DNA from: Ignavibacteriales bacterium
Lineage (GTDB): Bacteria > Bacteroidota > Ignavibacteria > Ignavibacteriales > Ignavibacteriaceae
Assembly: GCA_016707115.1 (NCBI GenBank)
Contig: JADJIH010000010.1
Location: 1-64,000, forward strand
Length of the DNA stretch: 64,000 nt
Reading direction: 5' to 3'
The notes below the pieces were generated by a model. It saw only the letters and a list, made by a program, of their open reading frames with translations, was not told the DNA's origin and did not search any database. The position numbers and the translations under genes are program-made. Within the stretch, counting starts at the first letter, position 1; every line of letters starts with the position of its first letter. Shown here piece after piece: positions 1 to 10,462 of this stretch.

Positions 1-19
1 TTTATTGCTCAAAATATAG

Positions 20-1035
20 AAACCTTTTGGCTAACATTATATGATTTATTTTTAAGAAGCGAATGTTTTATTATTTTCAACAGGAATAATTTTAGCTATT
101 CCGTACCGAATTGTTGTGTGCTTTCTTACATAAGCAAATTTTCCATCATATGGAAAATCCTACTGATTATATGTTGATTTTTGTTTTAAGATTTCTGGAT
201 AAATTAGGCTTTCTTCTTCTTCCGAACCCACTCAAAACCATTCCATTAATTCAAAATTTGGTACTCATCACTGAATTGCAAGCACAAGCCCGCTGCTAAA
301 TCCAGGATTGATTACTGCGTCCACAAGAAAAGAACCTGCATCATCTCTACGCGGACCGGGTTGACAATAGCTTTTGTAATGATTTTGAAATTAATTGATA
401 TCCAACAAGATAAACAAACGTACCCCATCCAACTTTCTTTAGCTTTTCCAAGAGGATAGTTGAATGACGAAAAGAAAATTCCTTTTTGAGCTCCGCAGGC
501 TTTCATGCCTATCAATGCAATATCTTGCATTATTATCTATTGCCAGAACTTCAACCTGTCCGTTCTCTGAAATCCTACGACATATATTAATGGTTTTTCT
601 TTTATAGAAACCTGATTCAATGTAATTAGTTGCAAAACCCAAATCATCGATATCGTGGTATGCAATGATTGTATCCGAAAAGTAATTGTGTGTGCGCAGG
701 TTAATGAAGCAACATTTCCGTTTTCAGAATAAACAGTTACAGCAGTTCCTGAGAGATGAGTTATCAGCAAGAGCAACTTTGAAGCGATATCACCTACCTC
801 TTTATTTTAATGTTGTTAAGGGTAAAATTTCTTCATCAAACACGTAAATTTTTATAAATGCTGTTGTGTTAACCCTTTGTATTGTTTCACTTATTTTATT
901 TAATTCATCAGAAGTAGATTTGTATGAAATTTGCTATCATATTTTCCGTCTTGTAAGGTTTTGGATAAACCTTTCATAAGTAGTAAATGAACATTGCAAA
1001 AAATAAAATTGATATCAGTAAACAGATAATTGAAA
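20..1035 (-). pseudogene. frameshifted remains of an unrecognised minus-strand gene
   Basis: No intact reading frame spans this stretch, but protein-like pieces follow each other on the minus strand and switch frame every 60-200 bases. They start near 1058 with a short hydrophobic segment (a possible membrane anchor) and pass through pieces such as LSGTAVTVYSENGNVASL near 730, NGQVEVLAIDNN near 545 and GMKACGAQKGIFFSSFNYPL near 490. They continue to about position 20. I do not recognise the family. The neighbouring MFS and kinase genes are broken in the same way, which suggests consensus errors rather than decay. The number of genes here (one or two) is uncertain. Confidence 0.3.
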
Positions 1036-2501
1036 TTAAAATTTCTTTTTTCCATTAGTGATATCCTCTAATATTTTTATGTTAAAATTTATTGATTCAA
1101 CGTGTTTTAGTTTCCGAAACCTTTCTGTATCCAATTCGCGAGCAAAAACAATCCAATACTCGCTAACCATTGCGATATAACCATAAATAAACCACATCGT
1201 TTCAGTGTTCATCTGTGCTGGCGGAACCCCTTCAGGTGCATAGTGCATCAGAAACCATCCTGAATATAAACTTGTTACAACTTTGTTGTTAAAAACCATG
1301 AAACTTGCCCACTTCCATATAGATTCCGGTCATACCTTGGTGCAATTTCTGCAACCCATTGTAAAATCTTACGCCACATTGCTTCGCCAATTGTCATCAA
1401 TGTTAAGTATGCAAAACAGTGTAGATGTTGACCAAGAGCGAGGATAAATGTTGGAAATGCCATAACGAATGTTCCATAAATCATCATCTTATAAGTATCC
1501 CGCTTTACAGTTAAGGTCGCAACCATTGGTGTGAGAATAAAGATTAATGAAGGATTAAAGTTTGTGAAAACTCAAAGTTGTTCGAGACTACGTCTGTAAA
1601 GGCTCTTTATAATAAACAGGAAGTGTTAACCAATTGTGTGCAAAAAGCGTTTGAATAGGAATTAGAATGAAGATGAAAAACATAAATCTTAAATCCCGAA
1701 TTGGAAAATTTCTAAGATAGAACATTATTTTTCTTTAGCTGACTTTTCGTCTTCAGCTTTTTATCAGCCTCAATCTGCTTCTTAGTTTCGGTGCTAACCT
1801 CTTCAACTGTTTTTTTGAATTGTTTTTAGGAAAGTATGATAGCAACTACAGCGATTCCTGAACGGTTAATCCAACATATACCCACATTACGGCTAATATA
1901 CCTTCCTGATCACTTGCATAAGCTTGTCTTATCGGTGGTGCAATTATTCCGGGTAGAAATCCTCCAAGATTCATAATTGCATATAACATTGCATAACCGA
2001 TAGCAGATGTTTTTCAGTTGTAAATTGTTTAACAGCGGGATACCAAGCAGGTTGATAAATTCCATAGCCTAAAAATTATGCCCATCAATCCAAGCATTGC
2101 AATAAGATGCAGAAGACCATAAACCTGTGTTTGAAGTAATTGTAGGACCAAGTGTTAAAATATTCTTCCGATCAGGATAAAGATTTAAAGCGTAGATAAG
2201 GATTTTCATCCTAATCCAATCTACGGTTGCTCCAAGAAAGTATTGCAAGTGAAATACCAGCAGTTTGAAATCCCACCATTTGTCCTACACTAATATCATC
2301 AAGCTTCACAATATCCGTAAAATAAAGAACCAGGTAGCCAACGATGCCAGAAGTAAGTAATTCCTTCAAGCAGGTAAGAAAGATTACCACCCCACAAAGC
2401 ATGTGAAGAATGAAATAAATCTATAAATGGCTGCGTTAATTCTTGTGATACTTAAATGTGTTTTGTTCGGAATTTGATCTAGGCGCTGATTTTTCAGACA
2501 T
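1036..2501 (-). pseudogene. MFS transporter, multiple frameshifts
   Basis: This is a polytopic major-facilitator-type permease broken into several frames. The start is placed at the ATG at 2501 (MSEKSAPRSNSEQNT), and the C-terminus ends DITNGKKKF at 1036. Recognisable pieces include LVLYFTDIVKLDDISVGQ (about 2310), LTLMTIGEAMW and LQWVAEIAP (about 1400-1340), and SLYSGWFLMHYAPEGVPP (about 1270), the hydrophobic helix-loop pattern of a 12-helix transporter. The substrate cannot be read from the sequence. Summed length (about 485 codons) is close to an intact transporter, so the breaks are probably one-base indels, not deletions. A sequencing-error origin is favoured over true loss of function. 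Confidence 0.6.
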
Positions 2502-2531
2502 AATTTTCCTGCAAATGAAGTGGATTGATAA

Positions 2532-3999
2532 TTATTTTAGATAAGGTAAAGAAATTGTAAAAGTTGAGTCCTTATCTTTTCGCTTTTTACTCTTTATATT
2601 GCCGTTGTTTTTTCTACTAATTCCTTACATAACAAAAACCAAAGCCGGTGCCTTTTTCATTCTTGGTGCCTTCTGTGGTAAACTGCTTTTCAATTTTAAA
2701 TAATCTTTCCGATCTCTTGAGGAAATACCAACACCGCTATCAGTAACAAAAATCTCAGCACTGTTTTCATTTTTAACACATCCGACGGTTATTGTTCCGC
2801 CATCTTCGCAAACTGGACTGCATTAGAAATGAGGTTCTTATTGCAGCTTCAACATAGGTTCTGATCCGCTAAAATATTTACTTCACAATCTTGCCCTTTA
2901 ACCAGTTTAAGATTTTTAGCGTCAAGTGAATCGGAATAGATACTTTACTAAGATGATTTAATAAACCGCCTAGTGAAAATTCTGATTTTTCAAATGAAAA
3001 ATTACCAGTCTGTAATCTGGACCATTCTAAAAGATTAGTAAGCAAATTAAAAGGTTAGTTGTGTGCGATGTAATGATTTAGCAGACTCTTTAACTTCATC
3101 TTCGGTTAAATCTTCAATATTATTTGCAAGTAATTCAGAAAAACCCAGCAACGAGTTAAAGGGATTTCTTAAATCGTGAGAAATAATTGAAAAGAATTTG
3201 TCTTTGAGGAATTACTTTTTGAAGATCTTCAGAATATTTTTTTAATTTTTCTTCAGCTAATTTTCGTTCAGTTATATCTGTAAGTGTTCCAACAATTTTA
3301 GATTTGCCACGTGCATCTGTAACCAATGAACCGCTAGAAATAGCCCAGGCAAGTTTCCCATCTTTTTATTACTCTGTGCTCAAGTGGTAGATCTAATTTT
3401 ACCTTGTAATAAGCTTGATAACAATTCCTTCTTTTTATTGAAATCTTCAATAGGTAAAAGAGCTCCCCATCCATTATCTTTTACTTCCTGAGTGGTATAC
3501 CCGAAAACTTCAGCTAATTTTTCCTCTCCGTCAATTTCAAACGTAGCAGGATCAATCTCATAAACACCTGCTTTTGCAGCTTTGATAACCATCTCATACT
3601 TTTTATGTGCTTCAACAATTTCCTGCTGAAGTTTATGATTGGTTAATCCGATTTCTATTGTTCGAACAAGATTATCAACTCTATAGGCATGAAAAAGTAA
3701 GCAATGGGATTTGTTTTTGGCTTTATTATAAGCTTCTTTGTTATCACTGGTTGAAAGGTAGATAACCGGAACACTTGTCTTCTTTCTGAGCTCCGTTATT
3801 GCTTTGATTCCTGCGAACTCGTAATCAAGGCTTGCACTTATAACTATAAGATCTGGATTAGATTCTGAGGCTAGTGAAGTAACAGAACTAAAAACAGATT
3901 GGACACAACAACAGAAAATCCTGAATTAACAAGTATCTCTCCAAGATTTTTTGTAACACTATGTTCTTGTACGCAAAGCAGAATTTTTTCTTGGTTCAT
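2532..3999 (-). pseudogene. receiver-like/PAS sensor histidine kinase, frameshifted
   Basis: Domain order can be followed across frame changes. The start is the ATG at 3999 (MNQEKILLCVQEHSV), opening a receiver-like domain (NPDLIVISASLDYEFAG near 3830). A PAS domain follows (AGVYEIDPATFEIDGEEKL near 3560), with the typical PAS tail VGTLTDITERKLAEEKLKK near 3270. Next come a HisKA box (DKFFSIISHDLRNPFNSLLG near 3180) and a HATPase domain ending in a GTGFG-type box (KGTGFGFV near 2660). The last residues are TISLPYLK before the TAA at 2532. It would sense an unknown signal and phosphorylate an unseen partner. At least five indels interrupt it, and total length fits an intact gene of about 490 codons. 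Confidence 0.65.
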
Positions 4000-4111
4000 A
4001 CAAACTCATAATTATTATGGATACTGGTAGATGTAGCTGCAAACAATAAAAGTATAAATCAAACTACACGGTAAAGTTATAAAGGATATACTATTAAAAC
4101 ATAAAATATTA

Positions 4112-5017
4112 TTAAATCATTTTTCTTTGTTTTAAACCTTGTAAGCCTTGTAAACCGCCGGATGTATAGCAACAATAGTGCTTTCAGGCGGAAAAGTTAC
4201 TTCTTATCAAATCATAAAGGCCAAAAAACATTTTGCCTGTATAAATTGGTTCTATCTGGATGTTGTGCTGCTCGTAAAATCCTGCACAAAAATTATTCAG
4301 TTCAGCATTAGTTTTAGCATATCCGCCAAAGTGATAATCCAGATTTATTTGAAAGTTGTTAAGATTTTCTTTTTGATAATATGAAAGGAGAGTGCGGATA
4401 TTTTGATAAAGGAATGAACCACCTTTAAGAACAGAGAAACCCAAAGCAAAGTGTCTTGAATCCAACCCTAAAATTAAACCAGCAAGTGTACCGCCTGTAC
4501 CGCAAGCAGAACACACAAAGTTAAAATCTGTTGTAATGCCTGAAATAATTTCTGCACATCCTTTTATTGCCAGATGATTTGAGCCGCCTTCAGGAATTAA
4601 ATAATAATCACCAAACTTTTCTTTTAATGTTTGTTTTAATCTTTCATCGTATTTGTTTCTATAAGATTTTCTATCGATGTACTCGATTGTCATTCCATTA
4701 TCTTGTGCGGAACTTAATGTGGGATTTAGGGGCAAATGTTCTTCACCGCGAATAACACCAATTGTTTTAAATCCATACTTTTTGCCCGCTGCAGCAGTTG
4801 CGTGAATATGATTTGAATAAGCTCCGCCAAAAGTAAGAAGAGTTTTAAAGCCAAGTTTTTCAGCTTCAATAAGGTTGTATTTTAGTTTATAAAATTTATT
4901 GCCGGAAATAAATTCATCTGTAAGATCTTCCCGCTTGATAAAAAATTTAATCTGTTTTTGTTCGAATAACGGATCAAAGATTTCTGTTAGAGGAGTGATT
5001 GGGTTTTCAATTATCAT
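4112..5017 (-). CDS. PLP-dependent ACC deaminase/D-cysteine desulfhydrase family protein, C-terminal indels
   Basis: This is a fold-type II PLP enzyme. The N-terminal part carries FIKREDLTDEFISGNKFYKL, where SGNKxxKL holds the expected PLP-binding lysine. LLTFGGAYSNHIHATAAAGK and the glycine-rich SACGTGGTLAG phosphate loop follow. This combination is typical of 1-aminocyclopropane-1-carboxylate deaminase and D-cysteine desulfhydrase proteins, and the two activities cannot be told apart here. The open frame stops at 4184 (RSNFSA). Shifting one base recovers ESTIVAIH, and one more shift near 4165 recovers HTGGLQGLQGLKQRKMI ending at 4112, the usual family C-terminus. Both breaks look like one-base indels, and they mark the inner edge of the low-quality end of the window. 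Confidence 0.8.
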
Positions 5018-5091
5018 AATGTTTCTTTTTTATGCTAATACAAAATTAGAGAAAGTACTGCTTCAAGTTTAAAAACTAAGTATCTTTAAAA

Positions 5092-5125
5092 CAAAAAACC
5101 CGTCCCGATAACATCGAGACGGGTT
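5092..5125 (-). terminator. rho-independent terminator after the 89-aa gene
   Basis: An inverted repeat AACCCGTCCCGAT / ATCGAGACGGGTT with a three-base loop (5097-5125) is followed, on the minus strand, by TTTTTTGTTTT. It sits just downstream of the minus-strand gene ending at 5146 and upstream of the deaminase gene start at 5017, so it separates two transcription units. Confidence 0.85.
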
Positions 5126-5145
5126 GGGCAAACTCCTTAAAAGTT

Positions 5146-5415
5146 TTATGATCTACTTATCTGCTTTGGAGGGTTATGCACTATCTTTCTAATTGTATCA
5201 AATTGGAGATAAGGATATTCTGCCCTTAGAGTGTCAATAGCATCGCCTGTTCTAACTTTTTGTGAGCGTAATGTTTTAAATCGTCTTCTAATAATATAAT
5301 CTCTTACTGAGCGATCATTAATTAAACCGCGGGTGTTAAGTAATTCCCAAATCTCATCGCTTATAAGATCAGCTAATGGATTAGAAATGGTTCTTGGATA
5401 TATGATGTTTTCCAT
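5146..5415 (-). CDS. small hypothetical protein, 89 aa
   Basis: This is an 89-residue, charged and mostly helical protein with a central basic stretch (YIIRRRFKTLRSQKVR). It has no signal peptide or membrane segment. The start is supported by a strong GAGGAGG ribosome site a few bases upstream of the ATG at 5415. It is a single-gene unit: a clear terminator follows at 5092-5125, and about 210 bases without a gene precede it. The length, basic middle and lack of cysteines would fit a small regulatory or nucleic-acid-binding protein, but this is only a guess; I do not recognise the family. Confidence 0.65.
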   Translation of the reverse strand: MENIIYPRTISNPLADLISDEIWELLNTRGLINDRSVRDYIIRRRFKTLRSQKVRTGDAIDTLRAEYPYLQFDTIRKIVHNPPKQISRS

Positions 5416-5627
5416 AACATCCTCCTCTATATTGGTTAGTAAAGATTTTATTCGGTTACTTTGACATACATCTACTTTAACTTCTTCTTAAAAACTTAGA
5501 GTCATTTTCTAGGATAAAAGTGCAAAATTATTGATGGGCGCGCAACAGCATATATATGCGGTTTTTTAGTTAAAGGAATAAAAGAATGTTTGATTATAAC
5601 ACAATTATGCAGTGTTGCTAATTATTA

Positions 5628-6266
5628 CTAAATAATCTTTTTTCTTATTGCTTTTGCAACTGCTTCAGATTGTGAGTGAACATGGAGTTTTTTGTAGATA
5701 TTTCTTATGTGATGGCGGACTGTATCAACACTTATAAATAATGTTTCTGCAATTTCCTGATAGTTAGATCCATCTGATAAAAGATTTAGTACGCTTATTT
5801 CTCTATCACTTAGATCATAATTCTGAGTTTGATGTGCAATACTTTTGCCTTCTTTAAAAGCCGTTATTACCTGTCGTGCAATTCTGGAGCTCATAGGTGA
5901 ACCGCCGTCATTAGCATCTTTTATTGCTTCAAGTAATCTTGCCGGCGGAGTTTTTTTTACAAGATAACCGCAAGCACCGGCACAGAGTGCATCAAAAACA
6001 AATTCACTTTCTTCATAAACTGTTAACATCAGAATGCTTAGATCCGGATTTTTTAACACTGCGGATTTTGCTCCTTCAATTCCATTCATACCAGGTAATC
6101 CAATATCCATAAGAACAACATTTATTGGCAGTGAACTGATTTTAGGTAAAAAAGATTCTACATCACCAAAAGCCCCTATGCATTTATAGCCGTCTGTTCC
6201 ATTAATTAATTGGGCAAGACCCTCTCTAATTGTATTGTTATCTTCAACTATAGCTACATTAATCAT
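5628..6266 (-). CDS. NarL/LuxR-type response regulator
   Basis: This 212-residue response regulator has an N-terminal receiver domain with acidic pocket VEDN (residues 7-10) and phospho-acceptor Asp54 in VVLMDIGLPGMNG. The C-terminal LuxR helix-turn-helix starts at LSDREISVLNLLSDG, with recognition helix ISVDTVRHHIRNIYKKLHV. Its ATG overlaps the last codon of the upstream kinase (6263-9504) by four bases, the usual arrangement of a cognate pair. Phosphorylation by that HisKA_3-type kinase should drive DNA binding; target genes are not visible. The gene is intact and its length is typical for the family. Confidence 0.93.
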   Translation of the reverse strand: MINVAIVEDNNTIREGLAQLINGTDGYKCIGAFGDVESFLPKISSLPINVVLMDIGLPGMNGIEGAKSAVLKNPDLSILMLTVYEESEFVFDALCAGACGYLVKKTPPARLLEAIKDANDGGSPMSSRIARQVITAFKEGKSIAHQTQNYDLSDREISVLNLLSDGSNYQEIAETLFISVDTVRHHIRNIYKKLHVHSQSEAVAKAIRKKII

Positions 6267-9200
6267 TTTTTAAATAATACTTTTAGTTTACTAGTTGTAC
6301 CGGATTTGCCAATAAATCTGATTGAAGTACCAGCATTAGCAGATGATTTAATCTTAATTCTTCCTTTTATCTGAGCCGCCCTGTTTTCCATGTTCTTTAA
6401 TCCATTACCTTTTGATATTAAAGATTCATCAAATCCGTTGCCATCATCACTTAAAGAAATCTCTAAAACATCGTTTCTTAAATTTGATTCAAGTGTAATC
6501 TGCTTACAGCTGCTATGTTTGATTGAATTATTTACAGCTTCCTTAAAATTAAATAAAGATTTTGTTTTTACATCCATCGGTAGTTTTACATCTTTAAGTT
6601 TCTCAAGATTTTTTGCTCTGAAAGAAATTCCCATTGAGTTAAGTAAGTCGCTGTAATTATCTTTTAACCGAAGTATCAAATCATGCAAAGAATCACGGCT
6701 TGGATTTACAACCCAAACAATATCACTCATATTATCAACAAGCTGTCGTGAGATATCGCTGATTTTGTTTAGCTCACCGCCGGATATTTTTGTTCTGAAT
6801 TATTATTTCTTGATGCAACTTCACTTAAAATAGAAATTTCAGTTAAACCCGAACCTATATTGTCATGCAAATCGGCCGCAAGTTTAGATTTTAATTTTTC
6901 AATTGCAAGCAAGTTTTTTGTCCGCATTGATCCTAGATAGTATATAATTGCAGCAAGTAAAATTACCATTAGACTAATAAACCACCATGTTTCCCAGAAA
7001 GGATAAAGAATTTTAATTTTGATTGATGCAAAACTCTCGCTCCAAACGCCATCACTATTAGAACCACGAACTTTAAAATATAAGTGCCGGGCCTTAAATC
7101 GGTGTAGGTTGCAGTGCGTGATGAAGATTCGGTTAGCTGCCATTCATCTTGCAGCCCTTCCAATATGTAAGAATATTGATTGTCCTGCGGATCCGAAAAA
7201 TCTAAGGATGAAAATTCAAATGAGATGAAATTTTGCTTGTAATCAAGAACTAATTCTTCTTGCTCGCCTTTAACATGTTCGTTAAGTACTTTAACTGATG
7301 TTACAACTACAGGAGGAATGTAAGTGTTAGATTTAATTTTACTCGGATCAAAATAGTTGAATCCATTTATACCGCCAAAATATAAATTACCATCGACATC
7401 CTTAAAATAAGCACCTCCGCTGTATTCCAGACTCTGAAGTCCGTCTTGAATATCATAACGGTTGATTTCTTTTGTTCCAAGATTCAGTTTGAATATTCCG
7501 TTGTCTGAACTTATCCAGAGGTTCTTTGAATTATCCTCTAATATTCCATAAACAACACCGCTGGTTAATCCTTCTCTAAAAGAATATCGTTTAAACTTTC
7601 CTGATTTTCTATCAAAACTTGTCAGACTTCCGCCATATGAACCAAGCCACAGCAATCCATCGGAATCTTCATGAATGCTCATGAGATTTTCGATGTTGAA
7701 ATTATCATCCTCTCCGGAGTTGATGGGATAACGTTTAAACTTCTCAGTTTTCGGATCAAATGAATTTAGTCCGCCGCCGTAAGTTCCAATCCAAAAAACT
7801 CCATCCCGTGATTTATATAGTTTATATATTCTATTATCACTAACAGATTGCAAATTATTTTTATTAGAATTAAATCGTTTAAACTTTAATTGCTGATTGA
7901 ACGGATTGCCCGATATAACTACTTTATTTAATCCGCCGCCAAAAGTTGCTATCCAGTATACGCTGTCAGAATCAAACAAAATATCCTGAACCTGATTCGC
8001 ACCAATACTTCTGTCATCAGCAGGAGAATATTTATAAATCTTAGCTTGTTTACTTTTTTTGTTGATAATATTTAACCCGCCATCATAAGTGCCGATCCAT
8101 AAATTACCATAGCTGTCTTCTTTTATTACTCTGATGTGATTTGCACTTATTGAATTACTGCTTTGTGTTTTGGTAATACTTGAAAAATTATTTGATTGAA
8201 GATCAATTCTATTTATTCCGCCTTTATAAGTTCCAATCCAAAGAATGTTTTCTATGTCTTTATAAATTGCCCAAACAACATTATCATTAAGTGAATTCTG
8301 GTTTCGGGATTCATGTTTTATGAGATTGAACTTTGCATTATTTGGTTGAATTTTGGTAACTCCTGCGCCAAGATGCGAGCCTGCCCAAATTATACCTGAA
8401 CGATCTGTGCACAGAGAAAGAACATCATTATCGCCCAAAGAATTTTCGTTAAGCGGATTATTAAAAAAATGCAAAGATTCATTTTTCTTTTTATTGTACC
8501 TTATCAATCCACCGCCAAATGTACCAACCCACAAATTCTTATTCTTATCTTCCGTAAGAGCTATAACAGTGTTTCTGGTTTGTTCGTTTACTGAAAGGGG
8601 ACAGCGTTCACTTTCAATTTTTGCAATTCCAAATGGAAGCTTGCTTTGATCAGACTGGATAAAAATCAAACCGCCATAATAAGATCCGATCCAGATGTTG
8701 TTATCTGAATCTTCAAAGATCTTTAATAGTTTATTATCAGATAATGAATATTCATTAAATCCTTGTAATAGATTTTCAAAAGTAAAAACATCTTTTTATT
8801 TATCGTGGATTTTGTAATCCTCGTTAATCCGCCGCCGAATGTTGCAACCCACAATCTTCCTTCATCATCAAAATGCAAATCCATTATTCTGTTGGTCTTT
8901 AATCCATTTTTATTTTTGCCGTCTGAGTAGAAGTGATTTATTGTTTTAAAGTTTTTGTTAATCTGAACAATTCCTTTACCCCAGGTGCCGATCCATAAGT
9001 TACCATCTTTATCTTCTTTAATAGAAGTAATTGTAGTGCTTTGATTTCTTGAAAAGGAAAGAGGGTAATCAAAAAATCGTCTGCCTGATCGGGAATTGAT
9101 TTAATTAATGAAGAAATATTTTTATAGGTAAACGTTTCTGTTTTTCTGTTAAAACGATTTATGTTGCCATAAATAGTTCCAATCCAAAGTGAACCATCCT

Positions 9201-9504
9201 TACTTTCAAAAAGCGAGTTGGTTCCGTCATCAGAAAGTGATGTTGAATCTTTTGGATCATTAAAGTAAACAAGAAATTTATAGCCATCATACCTGTTCAA
9301 TCCGCTGCGTGTGGCAAACCACATATAACCTTTACTATCCTGCAAGGAAGCAAAAATTGTGCTCTGTGATAATCCGTCTTCAATTTTTATTTGCTTAACA
9401 ACATAATCCTGAGCCAATGTTTTAATTGACATTAAACATATAACTGTGAAGATTATTAGCACTGAAAAATTTGAGTATCTACTTTTTATTAAGGTTTTCA
9501 TCAT
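6263..9504 (-). CDS. two-component propeller hybrid-type sensor kinase, four apparent frameshifts
   Basis: One gene is reconstructed from pieces in alternating frames. The start at 9504 (MMKTLIKSRYSNFSVL) gives a signal/anchor peptide. Two-component-propeller repeats follow (QDSKGYMWFATRSGLNRYDG, EDSDGLLWLGSYGG, many NLWIGT-type blades), forming two periplasmic beta-propellers. Next are a Y_Y_Y domain (SYILEGLQDEWQL) and one membrane helix (WWFISLMVILLAAIIYYLG). A HisKA_3 dimerisation domain with the phospho-His in LAADLHDNIGSGLTEIS precedes a HATPase domain (DDGNGFDESLISKGNGLKNM). Frame changes fall near 9065, 8796, 7085 and 6780, and the protein matches family expectation once they are repaired (about 1080 residues). 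It overlaps its response regulator gene by four bases. In related bacteria such proteins often sense polysaccharide breakdown products; no substrate is evident here. Confidence 0.85.
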
Positions 9505-9594
9505 TTTGGTAAGTCTTTAACCATATATAGGATAATTTTTGCAAAGATTCTATATCGCCAAAATATTTCTGTGTACAATATGTGATCTGGATAT

Positions 9595-9623
9595 TTGACT
9601 AAAAACGTGTTATGACATACATT
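9595..9623 (+). promoter_or_regulatory. candidate sigma-70-type promoter for the pirin gene
   Basis: TTGACT (9595-9600), 17 bases, then TACATT (9618-9623) lies 34 bases before the pirin ATG at 9657. The AGAGG ribosome site lies between them. The match is reasonable but the region is AT-rich, so chance is possible. Confidence 0.4.
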
Positions 9624-9656
9624 GTAATAAAAAAAAATAGACAAAAAGAGGTAACA

Positions 9657-10367
9657 ATGAAAAAGATAATTTATAGATCCGAAGACAGGGGAAAGGCAAA
9701 CTATGGCTGGCTGGATACAAAATACAGTTTCAGCTTTGCAAATTATTATAATCCCAAAATGATGAACTTTGGAATGCTGCGTGTTCTTAATGATGACACT
9801 GTTGTGCCGGCAATGGGATTTGGAACTCATCCGCACGATAATATGGAAATTATTACTTTGGTTTTAGAAGGTGCGCTTGAACATAAAGACAGTATGGGCA
9901 CTGGCTCCGTTATTTATAAAGATGAAGTTCAGGTTATGTCTGCGGGATCAGGAATTACACATTCTGAGTTTAATCCATCTGATAAAGAAGGAGTAAAACT
10001 ATTTCAGATCTGGATTTTCCCAAAAGAAAAAAATATAAAACCAAGGTATGATCAAAAATCATTTCCTGTTTCAGATAGAAAGAATAAACTTATTCCCGCA
10101 GTTTCCGGATTAAACAAAGAAGGTTCATTATACATTCACCAGGAGGCAGAAATTTATCTTGGGAATTTTGAGAAAGGTAAAAAATTAAATTATCAGATAA
10201 GTAATCCTGCAAATGGCGCTTACATTTTAGTTGTAGATGGAAGTTTAAAAGTTGGTGATGAAGAATTATTTAAGCGTGATGCAATTGGAATTTCTGAAGT
10301 AAATAATTTTGAAACAGAAATTCTTAAAGATTCGAACTTTTTAATTATTGATGTTCCGATCAGTTAA
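9657..10367 (+). CDS. pirin family protein (YhaK/quercetinase-like bicupin)
   Basis: This 236-residue pirin has a bicupin fold. The N-terminal cupin keeps all four expected metal ligands: His58 and His60 in FGTHPHDNMEI, and His102 and Glu104 in SGITHSEFNP. It probably binds Fe or Ni. Family members act as quercetinases or redox-linked regulators; no substrate can be assigned. The upstream in-frame codons from 9612 are unlikely to be translated, because AAAAGAGGTAACA with a good ribosome site directly precedes the ATG at 9657 and pirins start at this point. It is a monocistronic plus-strand gene between two minus-strand units. Confidence 0.9.
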   Translation: MKKIIYRSEDRGKANYGWLDTKYSFSFANYYNPKMMNFGMLRVLNDDTVVPAMGFGTHPHDNMEIITLVLEGALEHKDSMGTGSVIYKDEVQVMSAGSGITHSEFNPSDKEGVKLFQIWIFPKEKNIKPRYDQKSFPVSDRKNKLIPAVSGLNKEGSLYIHQEAEIYLGNFEKGKKLNYQISNPANGAYILVVDGSLKVGDEELFKRDAIGISEVNNFETEILKDSNFLIIDVPIS

Positions 10368-10408
10368 TGATTTTGAATGTAAGTAACGGACGATTCTGTG
10401 GCTTCATT

Positions 10409-10452
10409 CTGTCACGGTGCGACATCCGATTTATTGGAACAGACTGTGACAG
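10409..10452. repeat. intergenic inverted repeat CTGTCAC...GTGACAG
   Basis: CTGTCAC (10409-10415) and GTGACAG (10446-10452) flank 30 bases between the convergent pirin and lipoprotein genes. The same CTGTCACGG half-site occurs again in the hairpin at 63424-63448, so this may be a member of an interspersed repeat family. It lacks a T-run and is a poor terminator candidate. Confidence 0.5.
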
Positions 10453-10462
10453 ACAAGAAATG

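Noticed and set aside
111..299. Plus-strand ORF near the left end
   Set aside because: It overlaps minus-strand coding fragments and has no recognisable domain or ribosome site.
5537..5567. GCATATATATGC palindrome followed by TTTTTT
   Set aside because: It lies between two minus-strand genes, with the T-run on the plus strand, where no gene needs it.
9540..9560. GGCGATAT on the minus strand as a sigma-28 box for the propeller kinase
   Set aside because: No TAAA-like box is found 11 bases upstream.
9612..9656. Upstream in-frame start of pirin
   Set aside because: The ATG at 9657 has a proper ribosome site and pirins begin there; the longer form adds a poly-Lys-like tail without support.
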